Positions 10,064-19,649 of a stretch of 64,000 nucleotides of DNA are shown here, piece by piece. This stretch comes from JASSUD01 sp031963045 (GTDB taxonomy: Bacteria > Pseudomonadota > Gammaproteobacteria > Burkholderiales > Burkholderiaceae). Position numbers and translations under genes: made by a program. The stretch lies in contig JASSUK010000002.1 in assembly GCA_031963045.1 (NCBI GenBank), positions 1 through 64,000 of the forward strand, given 5' to 3'. Position 1 is the stretch's first letter. Every line of letters begins with the position of its first letter. The notes beneath the pieces are model-generated. The model did no database searches, was not told the origin of the DNA, and saw only the letters and a list, made by a program, of their open reading frames with translations.

Positions 10064-10258
10064 GATGTTCGCAGGCATTCAAGATGACCGTGGCTTGCAT
10101 GTTGGGGTTCGTACCTCACCACCAACCTACCGTCCTTTGCTTTTCTTGTGGTTGGTGGAGTTTGATAGAACCCTTTTACATAGGCACGCGGTAGGTTGGC
10201 GGTGAGGTACGAACCCCAACATGCATACCACTGGCTTTTTGCATACCTGCGTAACATC
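10064..10258. repeat. MITE-like inverted repeat element, most complete copy
   Basis: A 195-bp element with imperfect terminal inverted repeats of about 70 bp. The ends read GATGTTCGCAGG at 10064 and CCTGCGTAACATC at 10246-10258 (reverse strand GATGTTACGCAGG). Inside, near-perfect 36-bp arms (10097-10132 and 10189-10224) share GCATGTTGGGGTTC and ACCACCAACCTACC. It lies five bases after the esterase stop and encodes nothing convincing. Related copies occur at five other sites in the window. Confidence 0.8.
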
Positions 10259-10311
10259 AATTTTGAGGGCGCTCTGATAAATCAACTGAAAAAATTCAGA
10301 ATGCACTTTGC

Positions 10312-11406
10312 CTAAGCATTATCAAATGCCGCAGCGGCACGGCTTAAACGATCATGAATCGCTGCCCAAGCAGGGTCGTCAGAAGGAGGCGTCTCCACCA
10401 AGATACGTTGACTGTTCGTAGCTTCTAGATCACGCAAGACTTGGTAGAGCAAATGTGCATAAGCATCCGGTTGCGCAGGCATCTGAATGCTACGCACATT
10501 GGGCATACTTGGATTATCAGAGGGAATTGGAGACTGCGCAGAAACGTTTGGCGAAAAACAGCTATACGTTACCCAGGCTATAGCATGCTCTGCAGGGTAT
10601 TGTTTAAGCACTGAAGGCAAGGCTTGTGCGTCACATAGGCTTAATGGAATTCTAGGAGCATAGTGCGCTTTAAGCGCTCCAGAAACCCGGGGAATAGCCT
10701 GTTGATCCTGCAAATCTTCTTTATACAAAGGCCAAGCGCCAATTACTTCAGCAAGTTGCCCGGCGTGGAGTTGCCCAGCTCGCAGCAATACGGGGCGATC
10801 TTGGGATACATCTAAAATAGTGGATTCCAGCCCGACCTGGCAGGCCCCTGCATCGAGAACCAGTACCGCATCCCCAAACTCATCTCGCACATGCGCAGCC
10901 GTAGTAGGGCTTACACGTCCGAAGCGATTGGCTGAAGGAGCCGCAATTCCCCGAGGAAGGCTGTGCATTGCATGCGAGGATAGAGTGACGTCCGTCGTTT
11001 TGGGATAAGCTGAAAAAGCGCGTAATAGAGCTTGAGCAACAGGATGTGCAGGGCAGCGTAAGCCTATCGTATCCTGACCTCCACTCACCGCATCAGGAAT
11101 AGCTGCTGCGCGCTTGAATATCAGCGTCAACGGACCAGGCCAAAATGCCTCGATCAAACGATGGGCCAAAGGAGAGACGGAGCCAGCAATCCATTCTGAT
11201 GGGTCTGCCTGCTGAGCAATATGGACAATAACAGGGTGGTTAAGTGGGCGACCTTTAAGAGCAAATAAACGCGCAAGTGCCGCAGGGTCACACGCGTTGG
11301 CTCCAAGCCCGTACACCGTTTCTGTTGGAAAAGCGACCAGCTCTCCAACAGCCAGCCTACGCGCGGCTTCGTCATATTCTTTTATATCGTATGCAGCAGC
11401 ACTCAC
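10312..11406 (-). CDS. tsaC: L-threonylcarbamoyladenylate synthase (Sua5/YrdC/TsaC)
   Basis: Makes threonylcarbamoyl-AMP from threonine, bicarbonate and ATP for the t6A37 modification of ANN-decoding tRNAs. The N-terminal YrdC domain shows VAFPTETVYGLGANA and KGRPLNHPVIVHI. The C-terminal third (HYAPRIPLSL onward) is the Sua5 domain, so this is the long Sua5-type protein. I place the start at a GTG (11406) that overlaps the purK stop as GTGA, giving 364 residues. An upstream in-frame start at 11439 is less likely. It is the last gene of the fba-purC-purE-purK-tsaC run. Confidence 0.9.
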   Translation of the reverse strand: MSAAAYDIKEYDEAARRLAVGELVAFPTETVYGLGANACDPAALARLFALKGRPLNHPVIVHIAQQADPSEWIAGSVSPLAHRLIEAFWPGPLTLIFKRAAAIPDAVSGGQDTIGLRCPAHPVAQALLRAFSAYPKTTDVTLSSHAMHSLPRGIAAPSANRFGRVSPTTAAHVRDEFGDAVLVLDAGACQVGLESTILDVSQDRPVLLRAGQLHAGQLAEVIGAWPLYKEDLQDQQAIPRVSGALKAHYAPRIPLSLCDAQALPSVLKQYPAEHAIAWVTYSCFSPNVSAQSPIPSDNPSMPNVRSIQMPAQPDAYAHLLYQVLRDLEATNSQRILVETPPSDDPAWAAIHDRLSRAAAAFDNA

Positions 11407-12710
11407 TGCGCATCCACCATATGTAAAATCTGTGCGCACTCCTGGGCATGCAAACGAGATGCCTCAAGCGTAGAAGCTGTGAGCGTGACATGCCCCATTT
11501 TGCGCCCACGCTTAGGTTGTGTTTTGCCATATAGATGGAGATGGGCTCCTGGCACACCTGCTATTTCTGCCCAACGTGGAGCGATAAGAGCAGACTCGGC
11601 ATCTTCATCACGCTCAGATAACTCGGTAATTTCAGAACCTTGACCATCAAACCAACTGTTCCCCAGAATATTGAGCATCACCGCAGCAGAGTGTTGATGA
11701 GTGGCCCCCAATGGCAACCCTGCCATCGCGCGCACCTGCTGCTCAAATTGATTCGTCACGCAAGCATCTACCGTGTAATGACCTGAATTGTGCGGCCGAG
11801 GAGCCATTTCATTTACGCATAGCGTGTGGTCTTTGAGCACAAAAAATTCGACGCACAGGACTCCCACATACTCTAGGCTATCGGCTATCTTCAAAGCTAT
11901 TTCGCAAGCTTGTTCACCCTGCACTTTAGAAATATCAGGAGCGGGTACCTGCGTCTGTATCAAAATACCGTCTTGGTGTTTGTTTTGCGCCAGTGGGTAC
12001 AGTACGTTAGCGCCATTCACTGCACGCGCCAACAATACGGAAATTTCACAATCAATATCTACCCGCTTCTCTAGCACGCAGGGCACACCATGCAAATCTG
12101 CATGGGCTTTAAGCACCTCTTCTGCCGTGCTTACTCGGATTTGTCCACGCCCGTCATAACCCAAGCGAGCCGTTTTCAAAATACCTGGCAATACGGCTTG
12201 GAATGCTTCTGGTGTGAAGCGAGCGCAATCCTCATGCGAGGCAATTTCCAAATAAGGCGCTACAGGCAAGCCTAATTCCACCAAAAAACGCTTCTCAGCG
12301 ATACGGTCTTGCGCTAAGGCAACACATGGTGCAGCAGGTGCCACACGCGTAATACGCGCCAAATGTTCGAGCGTTGCAGCAGGCACATTTTCAAATTCGG
12401 TAGAAATAGCCTGGCATTTTTGCGCAAAAGCATCTAGTGCTTCTAGATCACTATAGCCTGCACACACATGCTGCTCAGCGATCTTACCAGCCGGACTCTC
12501 GGGGTCTGGGTCTAATACGGCTACGCGGTATCCAAGCGCTTGTGCGGCAAAACAAAACATACGACCAAGCTGCCCACCGCCCAATATGCCCAGCCATGCG
12601 CCAGGCAAAACAGGTTGCGGGTCATGCGTGTTTGACGCTTCTACACTTTTTAAAGACGTGTATACAGGCAAAGAATAAGAGGGTTGAGAAGAAGACGTAT
12701 GCATGATCAT
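11403..12710 (-). CDS. purK: N5-carboxyaminoimidazole ribonucleotide synthase
   Basis: ATP-grasp enzyme of purine synthesis converting AIR and bicarbonate to N5-CAIR. The nucleotide-binding N-terminus (LGILGGGQLGRMFCFAAQALGY) and the ATP-grasp core (LKTARLGYDGRGQ; CVEFFVLKDHTLCVNEMAPRPHNSGH) are intact. The start at 12710 overlaps the purE stop as ATGA and gives 435 residues, somewhat longer than usual because of a Ser/Thr-rich N-terminal extension. An in-frame ATG at 12743 lies inside purE. It acts directly before PurE. Confidence 0.93.
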   Translation of the reverse strand: MIMHTSSSQPSYSLPVYTSLKSVEASNTHDPQPVLPGAWLGILGGGQLGRMFCFAAQALGYRVAVLDPDPESPAGKIAEQHVCAGYSDLEALDAFAQKCQAISTEFENVPAATLEHLARITRVAPAAPCVALAQDRIAEKRFLVELGLPVAPYLEIASHEDCARFTPEAFQAVLPGILKTARLGYDGRGQIRVSTAEEVLKAHADLHGVPCVLEKRVDIDCEISVLLARAVNGANVLYPLAQNKHQDGILIQTQVPAPDISKVQGEQACEIALKIADSLEYVGVLCVEFFVLKDHTLCVNEMAPRPHNSGHYTVDACVTNQFEQQVRAMAGLPLGATHQHSAAVMLNILGNSWFDGQGSEITELSERDEDAESALIAPRWAEIAGVPGAHLHLYGKTQPKRGRKMGHVTLTASTLEASRLHAQECAQILHMVDAQ

Positions 12711-13243
12711 TGCTGTTTGGGTAACGGCAACACCTTGGAACAAGCCAAATCGTGCTGACGTAAGCGAAAGGCATCAAGCTTATGCGCCAGATCGGGTGCA
12801 TTCACAGCAAGGAGTGCAACCGCAAAGAGTGCGGCATTAGCGGCACCCATTTGACCAATTGCAAACGTAGCAACAGGCACGCCTTTTGGCATTTGCACAA
12901 TAGAATACAGAGAATCAAGGCCCTGCAAATGAGGGGTTGGAATAGGCACGCCCAATACAGGAACCGGCGTCTGAGCAGCCAACATCCCCGGCAAATGCGC
13001 TGCCCCCCCTGCTCCGGCAATAATGGCTGCCAAACCACGCGCACGCGCGCCTTTGGCATAAACAGCCATCTCTTCTGGCATGCGATGGGCGGAGAGCACC
13101 TGCATGCTAAAAGGGATGTCAAATTCTTGCAGCAGCATCACGGCATGCTGCATGACATCCCAGTCTGAGTCCGAACCCATCACTACCCCGATAGAGGGTA
13201 AGGTCGAAGTAGAAGGCGTTGAAAAATGCATGGGATTTGTCAT
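12707..13243 (-). CDS. purE: N5-carboxyaminoimidazole ribonucleotide mutase
   Basis: Class I PurE, converting N5-CAIR to CAIR in purine synthesis. The signature GVVMGSDSDWDVM lies near the N-terminus, SAHRMPEEM follows, and the Gly/Ala-rich IIAGAGGAAHLPGMLAAQTPVPVLGVPI core is complete. The start at 13243 gives 178 residues, and in-frame ATGs at 13273 and 13234 are alternatives. It overlaps purK by four bases and follows purC in the same direction. Confidence 0.93.
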   Translation of the reverse strand: MTNPMHFSTPSTSTLPSIGVVMGSDSDWDVMQHAVMLLQEFDIPFSMQVLSAHRMPEEMAVYAKGARARGLAAIIAGAGGAAHLPGMLAAQTPVPVLGVPIPTPHLQGLDSLYSIVQMPKGVPVATFAIGQMGAANAALFAVALLAVNAPDLAHKLDAFRLRQHDLACSKVLPLPKQQ

Positions 13244-13309
13244 AGCAGTCAATTGGGTTAAGCATGCACCCATCTATTCATATTGGTGTAATGTGACTCA
13301 ACGCGATAT

Positions 13310-14218
13310 TTAGGATGCAATCAGAAGCTGCAATGCCTCATGATATTTATCGGCAGCCTTCTCAATAACATCTGCAGGTAAAGCAGGAGCAGGAGGTGTT
13401 TTAGACCATCCCTGTTGCTCTAACCAATCTCGTATAAATTGCTTATCGAAAGAAGGAGGATTGCGTCCTGCAACAAGCGCCTCTTCATACTGATTGGCAG
13501 GCCAGAAACGGGATGAGTCAGGCGTGAGCACTTCATCCATCAAATACAACTCGCCTTCTGCATCTACCCCAAACTCAAATTTGGTATCAGCAATCAATAT
13601 ACCGCGCTGCGCTGCATATTCTGCGGCGGCTCGATAGAGCTTAATACTGACTTCATACACACGCTCGGCTTGCTCTCTTCCCAGCATAGTCTGCATCTGG
13701 GAAAAAGAAATGCTTTGATCATGCTGCCCAGGAGGCGCTTTCGTAGAAGGTGTAAAAATAGGCTCAGGCAGTTTCTCAGCCAAATGCAAACCAGCCGGCA
13801 ATGGAATACCACTTACCGTGCCACTCTTTTGATATTCACTCCAAGCACTTCCTGCCAGATACCCTCTGACTACCGCTTCGACAGGAATAGGTATTAAACG
13901 CTTTGCAACGACTGAACGCCCGCGTACTTGCTCCGCCTCATCAGCCGTCACTACCGTCTCAGGATCCACACCGGTTAAATGATTTGGGACGATTGACTTC
14001 AAATGCTCAAACCAAAAATTCGACATCTGGTTTAGCACGCACCCTTTGCCTGGAATAGGCTGATCAAACAGCACATCAAAAGCAGACAGGCGATCTGTCG
14101 TCACAATTAATAAACGATCTTCTCCCAGGGCATAATTATCCCGCACTTTTCCACGACCAAGCAGGGGTAAAGAAGAAAGCGTTGATTCATATAAAGCAAG
14201 GGGATTAGAAGAAGACAT
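13310..14218 (-). CDS. purC: Phosphoribosylaminoimidazole-succinocarboxamide synthase (SAICAR synthase)
   Basis: Joins aspartate to CAIR with ATP, the step after PurE. The protein has 302 residues and carries GRGKVRDNYALGEDRLLIVTTDRLSAFD at the N-terminus, the PVEAVVRGYLAGSAW motif, and DTKFEFGVD with the DEVLTPDSSRFWP block. The ATG shares a base with the fba stop (TAATG), which suggests coupled translation. Having purC, purE and purK in order within one unit implies the strain keeps this part of purine synthesis. Confidence 0.95.
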   Translation of the reverse strand: MSSSNPLALYESTLSSLPLLGRGKVRDNYALGEDRLLIVTTDRLSAFDVLFDQPIPGKGCVLNQMSNFWFEHLKSIVPNHLTGVDPETVVTADEAEQVRGRSVVAKRLIPIPVEAVVRGYLAGSAWSEYQKSGTVSGIPLPAGLHLAEKLPEPIFTPSTKAPPGQHDQSISFSQMQTMLGREQAERVYEVSIKLYRAAAEYAAQRGILIADTKFEFGVDAEGELYLMDEVLTPDSSRFWPANQYEEALVAGRNPPSFDKQFIRDWLEQQGWSKTPPAPALPADVIEKAADKYHEALQLLIAS

Positions 14219-15264
14219 TACCGACCACCTTGATAGCGTTGAGCCATTTTCTCTAAAGAAACGGGCTTAATTTTGCCAGCCTGCCCTTCGCAGCCAAAAG
14301 CCAAATAACGCGCATGGCATACTGCCTGCGCAGCAGCAGTAGCTGGTTTTAGAAATTCGCGTGGATCAAATTTACCAGGGTTTTCTGCTAAAAAGCGTCG
14401 TATTGCACCCGTCATAGCCAAACGTAAATCGGTATCAATATTGATTTTTCGAACACCATGGCGAATTCCTTCTTGAATTTCTTCAACAGGTACACCATAA
14501 GTTTGCTTCAAATCCCCCCCAAATGCGCGAATCTCAGCAAGCAATTCTTGAGGGACAGAAGAAGAACCATGCATCACCAAATGGGTATTGGGAATGCGCT
14601 GGTGAATTTGTTTGATGCGTTCGATTGCCAAGGTTTCACCCGTAGGCTTTTTCGAAAACTTGTATGCGCCGTGTGAAGTACCAATGGCAATAGCCAGCGC
14701 ATCACATCCGGTTTGCGCTACAAAATCAGCAGCTTGTTCAGGGTCGGTCAATAACTGCTCACGGCTCAAGGTCCCTTCTGCACCATGCCCATCTTCTTTA
14801 TCACCTTGCATGGTTTCTAGCGAGCCTAAGCAACCTAGCTCCCCTTCTACCGTCACACCCAGGGCATGCGCAAGCTCCACCACTTTTTTGGTTACATCGA
14901 TGTTGTACTCATAACTGGCAACCGTTTTGCCATCGTCATGTAAGGAGCCATCCATCATTACACTAGTAAAACCATTGCGTATTGCGCTCAAGCATACCGT
15001 AGGCGACTGACCATGATCTTGATGCATCGCAATAGGAATTTCTGGATAGCTCTCTACCGCAGCCTGAATAAGGTGACGTAAAAAATGCTCTCCTGCGTAT
15101 TTCCGCGCACCTGCTGACGCTTGCAAAATAACCGGCGCACCTACTGCAGCTGCAGCGGCCATCACGGCCTGCGTCTGTTCTAAATTATTTACATTGAACG
15201 CAGGCACGCCATACTCTTCTTCTGCAGCATGATCTAAAAGCTGACGCATTGAGACGAGTGGCAT
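14218..15264 (-). CDS. fba: Class II fructose-1,6-bisphosphate aldolase (Calvin-cycle subtype)
   Basis: Zinc-dependent aldolase interconverting fructose-1,6-bisphosphate and the triose phosphates. At 348 residues it fits the longer FbaA/CbbA subtype. Visible motifs are VPAFNVNNLEQ, the zinc-site segment MHQDHGQSPTV, GVTVEGELGCLG with the glycine-rich stretch after it, and KINIDTDLRLAMTGAIR. It heads the minus-strand unit with the purine genes, the arrangement known from Burkholderia. The pyruvate kinase gene usually found upstream is not here. Confidence 0.95.
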   Translation of the reverse strand: MPLVSMRQLLDHAAEEEYGVPAFNVNNLEQTQAVMAAAAAVGAPVILQASAGARKYAGEHFLRHLIQAAVESYPEIPIAMHQDHGQSPTVCLSAIRNGFTSVMMDGSLHDDGKTVASYEYNIDVTKKVVELAHALGVTVEGELGCLGSLETMQGDKEDGHGAEGTLSREQLLTDPEQAADFVAQTGCDALAIAIGTSHGAYKFSKKPTGETLAIERIKQIHQRIPNTHLVMHGSSSVPQELLAEIRAFGGDLKQTYGVPVEEIQEGIRHGVRKINIDTDLRLAMTGAIRRFLAENPGKFDPREFLKPATAAAQAVCHARYLAFGCEGQAGKIKPVSLEKMAQRYQGGR

Positions 15265-15458
15265 CGTGATCTCTCCTTATTAATAAAGCAATCGTTAGCA
15301 GGCTGCACGGACTATACTTTAGTCCGGCACAACCCTTAAAAGGCCGCGAGAATAGCAGAAGCTATTTAAGAATACCTAGCCAAACCATTATTTTGCTAAG
15401 TAGCGGTTAGCAATTTTAGACATCCTTTTACTCCGAATCTCTTTTATTTAGGGCCTCT

Positions 15459-16112
15459 TTGGGCTCTTTACTGAACGTGCGCTCTTCACATTCCTCTTCC
15501 TTGCAACACGTTGCGCCCAAAACGCCATCAAAAATCCATATTATTGGTGGCCAGTGGAAACGCACACCCTTGCCTGTTTTATCTTTACCAGGCCTGCGCC
15601 CCACGACTAACCGGGTACGAGAAACCGTATTTAACTGGCTAGGGAATCGCCTAGACGGATGGCGTTGCCTAGATTTATTTGCAGGCAGCGGCGCACTGGG
15701 TTTTGAAGCGGCTTCTCGAGGTGCTGCACACGTGTTGATGGTAGAAAAAGATACGCGCGCAATCAAACAACTACGCGCTAATCAACAAAAACTACAAGCT
15801 GAAATGATTCACATCGTACAGGGTGATGCATTACAGTTTGCAGCTCGTTTACCCGCTGATAGCTTAGATATCATCTTTTTAGATCCTCCTTTTGCCACAA
15901 CCGACACATCCAATAGCACGCCTAGCACAGACAAAATATTAGTAGATGCTATTCGATATGCATGGAAAGCAATACGCCCTGGAGGATTGATATATATCGA
16001 ATCGCCTGTAGAGATCAAAGAAGCGACATGGATGGCCTTACTCGAAGATAATTGCCCTTTGACACATTACAAAGCGTTCGGCGCTGTGCATGCTCATTTA
16101 TTGAGGCGTTAG
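15459..16112 (+). CDS. rsmD: 16S rRNA (guanine966-N2)-methyltransferase
   Basis: SAM-dependent methyltransferase modifying G966 of 16S rRNA. The SAM-binding loop CLDLFAGSGALGFEAASRGA and the catalytic DPPF motif (IIFLDPPF) are present. The N-terminal part IHIIGGQWKRTPLPVLSLPGLRPT followed by RVRETVFNWLG is the family signature. No ATG is available: the frame opens with TTG at 15459 or GTG at 15477, and the first ~25 residues are not conserved, so the exact start is open. coaD follows 56 bp later, the usual rsmD-coaD pair. Confidence 0.92.
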   Translation: MGSLLNVRSSHSSSLQHVAPKTPSKIHIIGGQWKRTPLPVLSLPGLRPTTNRVRETVFNWLGNRLDGWRCLDLFAGSGALGFEAASRGAAHVLMVEKDTRAIKQLRANQQKLQAEMIHIVQGDALQFAARLPADSLDIIFLDPPFATTDTSNSTPSTDKILVDAIRYAWKAIRPGGLIYIESPVEIKEATWMALLEDNCPLTHYKAFGAVHAHLLRR

Positions 16113-16168
16113 GATATTTCCTAAAACGACTCTCAGAGTACCAAATTATTACTTAACCAGGAAAAAAT

Positions 16169-16669
16169 ATGGGAGTTGCTGTTTACCCAGGCACTTTTGA
16201 CCCGCTCACCCGCGGACATGAAGATATCGTTCGGCGTGCTGCTGGCATTTTTTCGACTGTGATAGTTGGGATTGCAGATAGCCGGAATAAAAAACCCATT
16301 TTTACTTTAGATGAGCGGCTGGAAATTGCCCGTGAAGCACTAGCACCTTACCCTAATGTACAAATTAAAGGTTTTTCAGGGCTTTTGACCGAATTTGTAA
16401 CAAAAAATAATGCGCAAATTATCGTGCGTGGTTTGCGCGTCATGTCTGATTTTGAATATGAATTTCAAATGGCAGGAACCAATCGCTGCTTACTTCCTGA
16501 AATTGAGATGGTATTTATGATGCCAGCAGATCGCTATCAATTTATTTCAGGCTCACTGGTACGCGAAATTGCGCAATTTGGTGGAGACGTCAGTAAATTT
16601 GTACAACCTTGCGTAGAACGACGGCTCAAACAAAAAGTGCAAAATATGCAAGCAGCTGACTCGCAATAA
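16169..16669 (+). CDS. coaD: Phosphopantetheine adenylyltransferase
   Basis: Penultimate step of coenzyme A synthesis: ATP plus 4'-phosphopantetheine to dephospho-CoA. The 166-residue protein has the nucleotidyltransferase TxGH motif (PGTFDPLTRGH, Thr14-His17), IIVRGLRVMSDFEYEFQMAGTNR, and the ISGSLVREIAQFGGD segment. A purine-rich sequence (AGGAAAAA) precedes the ATG. It is probably co-transcribed with rsmD and the downstream ferredoxin. Confidence 0.95.
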   Translation: MGVAVYPGTFDPLTRGHEDIVRRAAGIFSTVIVGIADSRNKKPIFTLDERLEIAREALAPYPNVQIKGFSGLLTEFVTKNNAQIIVRGLRVMSDFEYEFQMAGTNRCLLPEIEMVFMMPADRYQFISGSLVREIAQFGGDVSKFVQPCVERRLKQKVQNMQAADSQ

Positions 16670-16701
16670 AATCTGCCCATCTAACATACGGGGAGAATCC
16701 C

Positions 16702-16956
16702 ATGGCCTTATTGATTACAGAAGAATGCATTAACTGCGATGTATGCGAGCCCGAATGCCCAAATGACGCGATTTCGATGGGGCTGGAAATCTACGAAATC
16801 GATCCAGACAAATGTACCGAATGCGTCGGCCATTTCGATGAACCTCAATGCCGTCAGGTGTGTCCTGTTGACTGCATTCCTCTGCATCCAGACCATATCG
16901 AAAGCCGCGAACAATTGCTTCAGAAATACCAAAAGCTAACTAAGTTGAAGTCCTGA
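16702..16956 (+). CDS. YfhL-family 2[4Fe-4S] ferredoxin
   Basis: Small cytoplasmic electron carrier of 84 residues. The first cluster motif is CINCDVCEPECPNDAI. The second is CTECVGHFDEPQCRQVCPVDC, with the insertion between cysteines that marks the YfhL/Allochromatium-type ferredoxins. A good ribosome binding site (GGGGAG) precedes the ATG. It lies 32 bp after coaD, as in many betaproteobacteria. The redox partner is not evident. Confidence 0.93.
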   Translation: MALLITEECINCDVCEPECPNDAISMGLEIYEIDPDKCTECVGHFDEPQCRQVCPVDCIPLHPDHIESREQLLQKYQKLTKLKS

Positions 16957-17012
16957 GGCATTTACGCCCCTCCCTCAACTTCAAAAATAAAAATATCAAA
17001 ACGGACTCCTTG

Positions 17013-18536
17013 ATGAACGAAGAAATTCTTGTACACCGCACCCCCCAAGAAACCCGCGTTGCCATGGTTCAACAAGGTGTAGTACAAGAGCTACATGTTG
17101 AGCGAACGCTAGAGAGAGGGTACGTAGGCAATTTATACCTCGGACAAGTAACGCGAATCTTGCCAGGCATACAATCTGCTTTTATCAATATTGGCCTAGA
17201 ACGCACTGCGTTTCTACACGTAGTAGATATTTGGCGCCCGCGTGTTTCGACTGAAGTTCCTGATTCAACTCAAGCGGAAGCATCAGAGACAGCAAGACCC
17301 TCACCCTCTTACCTTTCTAGCATTTCTGTCCCCCCCATCGAAAAAATGTTATTCGAAGGGCAAATGCTCATGGTGCAAATTTTAAAAGACCCCATGGGCG
17401 CTAAAGGCGCAAGGCTGTCTACACAAATAAGCATTGCCGGCCGCACGCTCGTTTACTTGCCTCAAGAAACTAATATTGGTATTTCTCAAAAAATTGATGG
17501 GGATGCACACAGAGAAGCCATACGTGCCCGGCTATACGCTTTGTTGCCACCAGATGAAACAGGGGGCTATATTGTGCGCACCAGCGCAGAAAGTGCGACA
17601 GATCAAGAACTCGCCAATGATATTGCCTACTTGCGCAAAGCATGGCAAACCATCTCTAAACAGTCCCAGCTCGTAACCGAGCCCTGCCTTTTGCATCAAG
17701 ACTTAACATTGGCACAGCGTGTTTTACGCGATTTTTCCAGCGAACACACGGCTCGCATCGTCATCGACCCATCCGATGCCTTCCAATCACTCAATAGATT
17801 TGCTGCTGAATTCACCCCTGCCTTGCAAACCAAATTGCACCAACATACTGGCGAGCAGCCCTTGTTCGAGCACTACAATGTTGAATCTGAAATCCAGCGC
17901 GCTCTAGAGAAGCGAGTTAATTTGAAGTCAGGTGGGTATCTGGTTATTGACCAAACCGAAGCAATGACTACCATCGACGTCAACACCGGCGGCTATGTCG
18001 GTAACCGCAACAGCAGCGAAACGATTTTCAAAACCAATCTCGAAGCTGCCTCTACACTCGCTCGCCAATTACGCTTACGCAATCTAGGCGGCATTATTGT
18101 CATTGACTTCATCGATATGGAACGCGCAGAACAGCGTGAAACCGTACTCAATGAACTCAAAAAAGCCCTCTCCCCCGATAGGGCACGCATCTCTGTAAAT
18201 AACTTCTCAGAGCTAGGCGTAGTAGAAATGACGCGCAAGCGCACCCGCGAATCCCTCGCGCATATGCTGTGCGAATCCTGCCCCACCTGCAGCGGAAAAG
18301 GCTTTGTCAAAACCGCTCGCACTCTCTGCTATGAAATTATGCGAGAGATCGAACGCGAAGCGCGACAATTCAACCCCCAAGCCTTCCGCATCCTCGCCGC
18401 CCAACCCATCATCGATCTTTTTTTAGACGAGGAATCGCATCACCTTGCATTACTCTGTGATTTGATTGAAAAACCAGTTTCCCTACAAACCGAAACCCAT
18501 TTTCATCAAGAGCAATATGAGATTGTATTGATGTAG
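17013..18536 (+). CDS. rng: Ribonuclease G
   Basis: Endoribonuclease of the RNase E/G family, which matures the 16S rRNA 5' end and degrades mRNA. The N-terminal S1 domain (ERTLERGYVGNLYLGQVTRILPGIQSAFINIG) contains a low-complexity insert near residues 80-110. The catalytic Mg-binding aspartates sit in TTIDVNTGGYVGN and IVIDFIDM, and the zinc-link CPTC motif is in CESCPTCSGKG. At 507 residues it lacks the long C-terminal scaffold of RNase E. The start is ATG 17013; a TTG three bases upstream is unlikely. Confidence 0.93.
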   Translation: MNEEILVHRTPQETRVAMVQQGVVQELHVERTLERGYVGNLYLGQVTRILPGIQSAFINIGLERTAFLHVVDIWRPRVSTEVPDSTQAEASETARPSPSYLSSISVPPIEKMLFEGQMLMVQILKDPMGAKGARLSTQISIAGRTLVYLPQETNIGISQKIDGDAHREAIRARLYALLPPDETGGYIVRTSAESATDQELANDIAYLRKAWQTISKQSQLVTEPCLLHQDLTLAQRVLRDFSSEHTARIVIDPSDAFQSLNRFAAEFTPALQTKLHQHTGEQPLFEHYNVESEIQRALEKRVNLKSGGYLVIDQTEAMTTIDVNTGGYVGNRNSSETIFKTNLEAASTLARQLRLRNLGGIIVIDFIDMERAEQRETVLNELKKALSPDRARISVNNFSELGVVEMTRKRTRESLAHMLCESCPTCSGKGFVKTARTLCYEIMREIEREARQFNPQAFRILAAQPIIDLFLDEESHHLALLCDLIEKPVSLQTETHFHQEQYEIVLM

Positions 18537-18539
18537 CGC

Positions 18540-18735
18540 AAGCGCTTTAAGATGGCTATGCAAAAGAGATTCACCAAACCTCACCAACCACAAGAAAAGG
18601 CAAAGAATGGTAGGTTGGTGGTGACGAAGGAACCCCAACATGCAAGCCACTGCGTCCTTAATAACCAGCTTACAAATGCTCAAAAGCAAAAATTAAAAGT
18701 CAGCGGTATGCATGTTGGGGTTCGTGCTGATCAGC
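18540..18735. repeat. MITE-like repeat copy, inside-out arrangement
   Basis: The family core is in minus orientation at 18609-18643. After a 66-bp spacer there is a truncated plus-oriented core at 18710-18725 (GCATGTTGGGGTTCGT). The flank before the first core (CCAACCACAAGAAAAGGCAA) matches the inverted central spacer of the copy at 10.1 kb. The spacer contains AAAAGCAAAAATTAAAAGTC, also found in the copy at 50.6 kb. It separates rng from the beta-lactamase gene. Confidence 0.75.
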
Positions 18736-18794
18736 GCTAATTTATCGTTTTTCTGGCTGTATTTAGAGTGAATGGATCGTCGTGCGAGCGACCC

Positions 18795-19616
18795 TTACTT
18801 TGCTTGTTTGACGAAAGAATCCGCCAAGGAGGGTAGTTGCATCAAAAAGGCCTTGCGTGACCGTACTCCAGCCGTGCCTAGCTCTTTTTTATCGTCCTGA
18901 ATGAGCCGCACAAACACTAACGTGTGATCGCCTTTTGTCGCCCAGCCAACGAACCAGCCCCAAGGGTGTTCCTCATCAAAATCACCATTAGCTTGCCGCG
19001 GATAAGCCATACCAGTTTTGCCTTGTACATTCCAACCACTTGGTAATGCAGTTTTTTCAACAATGAGGTTCGTCATGTCGAAAGCATGCGCGCTCACAGG
19101 AAGCTGCCGATTAACAAGTTTCTGAAGAAATGCAAGTTGCTCTAATGGCGATATTTTTAATGAAGAGCTGATCCAGGCTCGCTCAAGGCCGTTATTCTTA
19201 CCGGAATCTCCACTGAAATCGGCATTTCCATAGCCGAATTGGGTTGCATATTGCTGCAACCGATCCTGCCCGAGGAATTGCGTAATCTGCTGTGAAAACC
19301 AAACCACCGAGTATTTCATCCACCTGCTTGCATCTGTCGGCTGGCGCCAGTTATCACCACCCCATTCCACATAACCTTTCTTGAATGGAAGCGTTGGCGA
19401 ATGGGTATCTTTGAGAAAACCACAATCGTATCCCATCACACTTAAGGCGATTTTGAATGTCGATGCAGGCGTGAATCGATCACTGCAATTCCCTTCTTTC
19501 AGGAGTATTTCACCAGTTTTAGCATCGGCAATAGCCGTACAAATTGTTTTGGCTTGAACCGTCGAAATAAAAAAACTGACTGCCAGAAAGCCAGCCACAG
19601 CACATCGTAAATACAT
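18795..19616 (-). CDS. Class D (OXA-type) beta-lactamase
   Basis: Secreted serine beta-lactamase hydrolysing penicillins and possibly oxacillins. A signal peptide ends at VQA. The class D motifs are complete: STFK (Ser52-Lys55, the lysine that is carboxylated in active enzymes), SVV (103-105), YGN (129-131), and KTG (200-202) followed by WGWFVGW. At 273 residues it is full length. It lies between two copies of the interspersed repeat and next to msbA. Chromosomal OXA genes are common in Burkholderia and relatives, so this may be intrinsic. The spectrum cannot be inferred from sequence. Confidence 0.93.
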   Translation of the reverse strand: MYLRCAVAGFLAVSFFISTVQAKTICTAIADAKTGEILLKEGNCSDRFTPASTFKIALSVMGYDCGFLKDTHSPTLPFKKGYVEWGGDNWRQPTDASRWMKYSVVWFSQQITQFLGQDRLQQYATQFGYGNADFSGDSGKNNGLERAWISSSLKISPLEQLAFLQKLVNRQLPVSAHAFDMTNLIVEKTALPSGWNVQGKTGMAYPRQANGDFDEEHPWGWFVGWATKGDHTLVFVRLIQDDKKELGTAGVRSRKAFLMQLPSLADSFVKQAK

Positions 19617-19649
19617 TTATGATCCCTATAGCCCAACGCGATAATCGGC

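Noticed and set aside
10042..10260. 72-codon minus-strand frame
   Set aside because: It lies entirely within the inverted repeat element and reflects repeat sequence.
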